Assembly: GCA_944386965.1 (NCBI GenBank)
Contig: CALXDE010000145.1
Span: 1 to 14,768 of the forward strand
Length of the DNA: 14,768 nt
Origin: an uncultured Oscillospiraceae bacterium
GTDB taxonomy: Bacteria > Bacillota_A > Clostridia > Oscillospirales > Oscillospiraceae
Direction of reading: 5' to 3'
Shown here: positions 12,300-14,768 of the stretch, in pieces
Layout of the letters: each line of letters opens with the position of its first letter
Position numbering within the stretch: position 1 is the stretch's first letter
The notes under the pieces: generated by a model
Seen by the model: the letters and a program-made list of their open reading frames with translations, nothing else
Told to the model about the DNA's origin: nothing
The model's database searches: none
Program-made: the position numbers and the translations under genes

Positions 12300-12768
12300 A
12301 CAGAGAAGAACAGAGAAAGGGGTGAGTCCCATGTACAAGTAAGTTGCCTGTGCGGGAGCGATTCCCTGATCCCATCAGGAGGGAGAAAGCAAGCAAAGCT
12401 CTCGCGCACCTGCTCGTACAAGGTATTACATGACAATAGCCAATCCGATCATACTTGTCCCCAAGCGTACAAGCATTTCCCTGTTCCTTTTGCAAACTGG
12501 TTTTCCCACTGGGAAGTTTCCACTGGAAGCAGCGTCGACGCAGTCAACGATTTGATGATAATTTGTTTTTCGGCATGCTGATTTGCCCTATGCGGCATAT
12601 ACGTTCCAGCGAAATCCGGTAAGAAAGTGACAAGAAATCCAGCAAGAGACACAGAAGTAACAGGCAAGTTGTTTTGACGGGGTCAAATCAAGAAAAGGTT
12701 AGGATCATAGAATATTGAATACACACGTTTTATAAGCCCGCATCGGAATACCGGTGCGGGCTGTTTTA
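12300..12768 (+). ncRNA. Unidentified untranslated transcript, about 470 nt
   Basis: The 799-bp space between the UDG stop (12086) and the membrane-protein start (12886) holds no convincing gene. It has two consensus promoters and ends in a textbook intrinsic terminator. In between are inverted repeats consistent with RNA folding: a stem pairing TGTGCGGGAGC (12350-12360) with GCTCTCGCGCA (12398-12408), enclosing CCTGAT-CCC-ATCAGG (12365-12379); TTCCC-ACT-GGGAA (about 12504-12516); the palindrome GCGTCGACGC (12533-12542); and GTACAAG three times (12333, 12416, 12467). I find no match to the signatures I know of RNase P RNA, tmRNA, SRP RNA or 6S RNA. The only feature that looks translated is a four-codon frame, ATG TAC AAG TAA (12331-12342). 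Being an ncRNA is an inference from promoters, terminator and lack of coding. Confidence 0.5.
12735..12768 (+). terminator. Intrinsic terminator of the untranslated transcript
   Basis: A 12-bp stem with one G-T wobble (12735-12746 with 12751-12762), loop AATA, followed by GTTTTAG. It is well formed and not attached to any preceding coding gene. Confidence 0.85.
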
Positions 12769-12885
12769 GAAATCATGCCGGTAACGTTTTCGGGCCCGAT
12801 AGAGAGAACAGGAGCCCGGCATGTGCGCGGCCGCTTCGCCTGGAATTGGTTCGAATCCTTTTATGATTAAGGTGGATAACGGAAT

Positions 12886-13494
12886 ATGTGGTGGTGGACA
12901 GAGAAACGCCGTTATGAGCGGAAGTACACGGGGTATTACGTGTTTTACGGGATCACATCTCTGGTGATCGCGCTCCTTTTGATGACACGAGCGTGGGGGC
13001 ATCCTGTCATGGAGGCGCTGGAGCAGCAGATTTCCGCGTCTCCCCGCTCCAACACGTGGCTCGAATTGCTGATGCACCTCCACTGCTGGTGTCACACCGC
13101 TTGCTATATCCTCTCGCTGCCCTCCATGAGGAGGCGGCTGCGCTGGGTTGACGAGAACAGGAAGGAGGGCTGCGCCCCTGCGTCCGGCGGTCCGGAGGTT
13201 CAGAGCGGGGCCCGCCCGGCTGCGCGGTGGTGGAGCGGCAAAGGCTCTTTGGGGCGGAAGCACCTGTGGTTCTATTTGGCCTATGGCGTGTTCGTCTTCC
13301 TTTTTGCTGTGATCTATGACTTTTATGAAATCGGAACGGCCCTGAACGATCTTCTCGACTATCCCCGCGCCGGTACAGGAATCAGGGCGCTGTCCGTTCT
13401 TTATCTCATCCTGGCTCTGTGTTATGTGGCATCCCTGCCCGCCCTGATCCGCCGGCTGCGCTGGGCCGATGAGAACATGGAAGAGGACGGTTGA
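12886..13494 (+). CDS. Membrane protein built of two copies of a two-helix unit (202 aa)
   Basis: The protein has four hydrophobic helices (about 17-33, 58-78, 127-145, 168-186) and appears to be an internal tandem duplication. Each half starts with a basic, aromatic stretch (RRYERKYTGYYVFYG versus LGRKHLWFYLAYG) and ends with LSLPSMRRRLRWVDEN (76-91) versus ASLPALIRRLRWADEN (182-197). The linker (92-121) is glycine- and charge-rich. I do not recognise a family; no enzymatic motif is visible, so a role in the membrane is all that can be said. The ATG at 12886 has AAGGTGG (12869-12875) ten bases upstream, a little far. It is separated from the upstream RNA by a terminator and followed by one. 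Confidence 0.8.
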   Translation: MWWWTEKRRYERKYTGYYVFYGITSLVIALLLMTRAWGHPVMEALEQQISASPRSNTWLELLMHLHCWCHTACYILSLPSMRRRLRWVDENRKEGCAPASGGPEVQSGARPAARWWSGKGSLGRKHLWFYLAYGVFVFLFAVIYDFYEIGTALNDLLDYPRAGTGIRALSVLYLILALCYVASLPALIRRLRWADENMEEDG

Positions 13495-13518
13495 GCGGCG
13501 CATAGGAATATAGAGGGT

Positions 13519-13545
13519 CCGCCCGGCACAGCCGGGCGGTTTTTT
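13519..13545 (+). terminator. Intrinsic terminator after the duplicated membrane protein gene
   Basis: A perfect 9-bp stem (13519-13527 with 13531-13539, loop ACA) followed by six T residues. Confidence 0.92.
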
Positions 13546-13557
13546 GCGCCGGGCGGC

Positions 13558-14304
13558 TTACCGCCGCAGATACACTGGATAGGGGCCGGCGGATCTGTAC
13601 CCCAGCTTTTCCGCCAGGGCCAGTGAGATGGAGGTGTGGGCGTCCCAGCTGGGGTAGAGGCCCCGCTCCAGGCAGGCGAGCACCAGCGCCGCGCCGCAGG
13701 CCGTGGCCAGGCCCAGCCGCCGGAAATCCGGGCAGGTGTCGATCTCGATCTCAATGCCGCCGTCAAAAATGGCATAGGAGGAGGCGCCTGCCGCGATTGC
13801 GCCGTCGTGCCACGCCGCCACGCCCAGCCCCCGGCGGCAGAAGTCCGCCCCGTCCCGGAACTGGCCCCGCAGGTCCTTGGACCACGCCGCCTGTCCCAGA
13901 AGGGTATAGGCATCCAGGTCAATGGGGGCGAGGGTGAATCCCGCCGGCGGCACCGCCAGGGCGGCAAGCCTTGAAGGGTCGAAATTGTGGAGGTCCTTCC
14001 GGGTGGCGTAGCGGGTGTGGGGGCGGACGCGCTCCCCCCAGACCGATTCGATCACCGCCTGCCAGCCCGGCGTCCGGGGCACCAGAATGGGGGCTGCGGC
14101 CGCGGCGGCCAGATCCGGTGAGGGCGCTCCGGCCAGAAAGCAGAAGTCCCCAATCGCCGCGCAGGCCGAGCGGGGACTGTCCGGAACGTCCACAGTCAGG
14201 GACCCCATGTGGCCCTGGAGACAGGAGAGGATCATAGGCTCCTCCCATCCGGAGAACAGAGCCCAAACCGCCCGGGGAGCGGGGGTGGGGAGCAGGGCAG
14301 CCAT
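13558..14304 (-). CDS. GNAT-family N-acetyltransferase
   Basis: The 248-aa protein has a variable N-terminal domain and a C-terminal GNAT domain (about 140-248). The acetyl-CoA-binding core is visible as IEIEIDTCPDFRRLGLATAC (a version of the Q/RxxGxG/A loop), followed by AALVLACLERGLYPSWDAHT and the closing SLALAEKLGYRSAGPYPVYL, typical of the two-domain GNAT_acetyltran group (Pfam PF12746). The substrate is unknown. The ATG at 14304 is chosen because AAAGGAGGTG (14320-14311) lies six bases upstream; a longer frame to 14496 has no ribosome-binding site. A minus-strand TATAAT at 14446-14441 could be its promoter, giving a leader of about 130 nt, but I see no good -35. Confidence 0.87.
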   Translation of the reverse strand: MAALLPTPAPRAVWALFSGWEEPMILSCLQGHMGSLTVDVPDSPRSACAAIGDFCFLAGAPSPDLAAAAAAPILVPRTPGWQAVIESVWGERVRPHTRYATRKDLHNFDPSRLAALAVPPAGFTLAPIDLDAYTLLGQAAWSKDLRGQFRDGADFCRRGLGVAAWHDGAIAAGASSYAIFDGGIEIEIDTCPDFRRLGLATACGAALVLACLERGLYPSWDAHTSISLALAEKLGYRSAGPYPVYLRR

Positions 14305-14516
14305 AGACGGCACCTCCTTTCGTTTGATGGAATCGCCGCTCATCCCGTGGGAGTCATTGGCCGGGAGGCCATCGGGGGGAAGCGGCTGAAAAATTTTCAA
14401 AAAATTTTCGACCTCCCGCAATAAAACCGGGGGGACCGTCATTATACAGTTGAAAGCAATGAGAAAGCCCCAAACGACTTTCAATCTATCAACCAAGAAA
14501 ACAGGAGGAAAGAAAC

Positions 14517-14768
14517 ATGAAACGAGACAACAGACGCTGGAAGGATATGCTGCTGGGCGCCGTGGTGACGCTGCTCATCTCCTGCATGATCGTACCCACT
14601 CTGGCCTACTCCGGCACCCGGAACGAGACGCTGAACTTCAACAACATCAAGGTGACCCTGGACGGCACGACCCTGTCCCTGCGGGACAGCACCGGCGCCA
14701 CCGTGGAGCCCTTCATCATCGACGGCACCACCTACCTGCCCATCCGGGCCATTGCCCAGGCCCTGGGG
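14517..14768 (+). CDS. Exported stalk-domain (copper amine oxidase N-terminal-like) protein, N-terminal part
   Basis: The first 84 codons are visible and the gene runs off the window. An N-terminal signal peptide or anchor (MKRDNRRWKDMLLGAVVTLL, hydrophobic to about residue 30, ending near TLAYS) is followed by NNIKVTLDGTTLSL and then FIIDGTTYLPIRAIAQALG. The last stretch is the standard signature of the copper-amine-oxidase-N-like stalk domain found in many Firmicute surface proteins, where it acts as a spacer and not as an oxidase. CAGGAGGAAAG lies just upstream of the ATG. The rest of the protein, and thus its function, is outside the window. Confidence 0.85.
   Translation, partial: MKRDNRRWKDMLLGAVVTLLISCMIVPTLAYSGTRNETLNFNNIKVTLDGTTLSLRDSTGATVEPFIIDGTTYLPIRAIAQALG

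Noticed and set aside
12298..12667. Minus-strand open frames of 65 and 72 codons within the untranslated region
   Set aside because: No ribosome-binding site or promoter on that strand, no recognisable motif, and they overlap plus-strand promoter/terminator signals. They were not counted as genes.
12300..12768. Identification of the untranslated transcript as RNase P RNA, tmRNA, 6S or group II intron
   Set aside because: No GAGGAAAGTCC or ACAGAAA motifs (RNase P), no tRNA-like ends (tmRNA), too long for 6S. The GTGCG at 12351 resembles a group II 5' end, but there is no domain V-like hairpin or intron reverse transcriptase.
12846..12858. T-loop-like sequence GGTTCGAATCC near 12847-12857, as at a tRNA 3' end or phage att site
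   Set aside because: The flanks do not pair as a T-stem (ATTGG with CCTTT fails) and there is no upstream acceptor, D or anticodon arm.

Overview
The window is GC-rich and carries short, densely packed operons with strong Shine-Dalgarno sites. Its gene set (T-box-controlled cysE-cysS, an NfnAB-like flavoprotein pair, a Crp/Fnr regulator, an NrdD-tail protein, an NlpC/P60 hydrolase, a stalk-domain protein) points to an anaerobic Firmicute of the Clostridia, most like the Oscillospiraceae (Flavonifractor/Lawsonibacter-type gut bacteria). The lineage is inferred from gene content and style, not from a marker gene.

Layout. 1-319 (-) is the N-terminal part of an NCS2 xanthine/uracil permease, divergent from a 98-aa conserved small protein and an exported SH3-NlpC/P60 wall hydrolase (503-1565, +). 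After a terminator, a NusG-II-domain protein and a Gx/heptaprenyl-synthase-component-I-type membrane protein form a two-gene unit (1697-2558, +). This unit converges on a DUF2284 metal-binding-type protein and a 73-aa acidic protein (2555-3403, -). A cysteine-type T-box leader (about 3586-3800) precedes cysE and cysS (3872-5960, +). A strong terminator hairpin separates cysS from the convergent nfnA-nfnB-like operon (6070-8335, -). Next come a Crp/Fnr-type regulator (-) and, divergently, an 87-aa protein resembling the C-terminal tail of anaerobic ribonucleotide reductase.

The 3' end of that 87-aa gene is duplicated 206 bp downstream, and the two copies flank a palindrome-rich intergenic element (9610-9953). 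Then follow a zinc-ribbon protein (-), an alpha/beta hydrolase and a family-4 uracil-DNA glycosylase (+). Between 12087 and 12885 lies the most puzzling stretch: lower-GC sequence with two consensus promoters, a long region with no convincing gene, and a Rho-independent terminator, as expected for an unidentified RNA of about 470 nt. After it come a four-helix membrane protein built from two copies of a two-helix unit, a GNAT acetyltransferase (-), and the start of an exported stalk-domain protein that runs off the window.

Together the genes are mostly housekeeping or envelope functions: cysteine synthesis and charging under one tRNA-sensing leader, electron transfer between NADH, NADPH and ferredoxin, and DNA repair. 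The best candidates for something undescribed are the untranslated transcript at 12300-12768, the duplicated palindromic element at 9553-9855, and the spaced dyad between the Crp-type regulator and the NrdD-tail gene.
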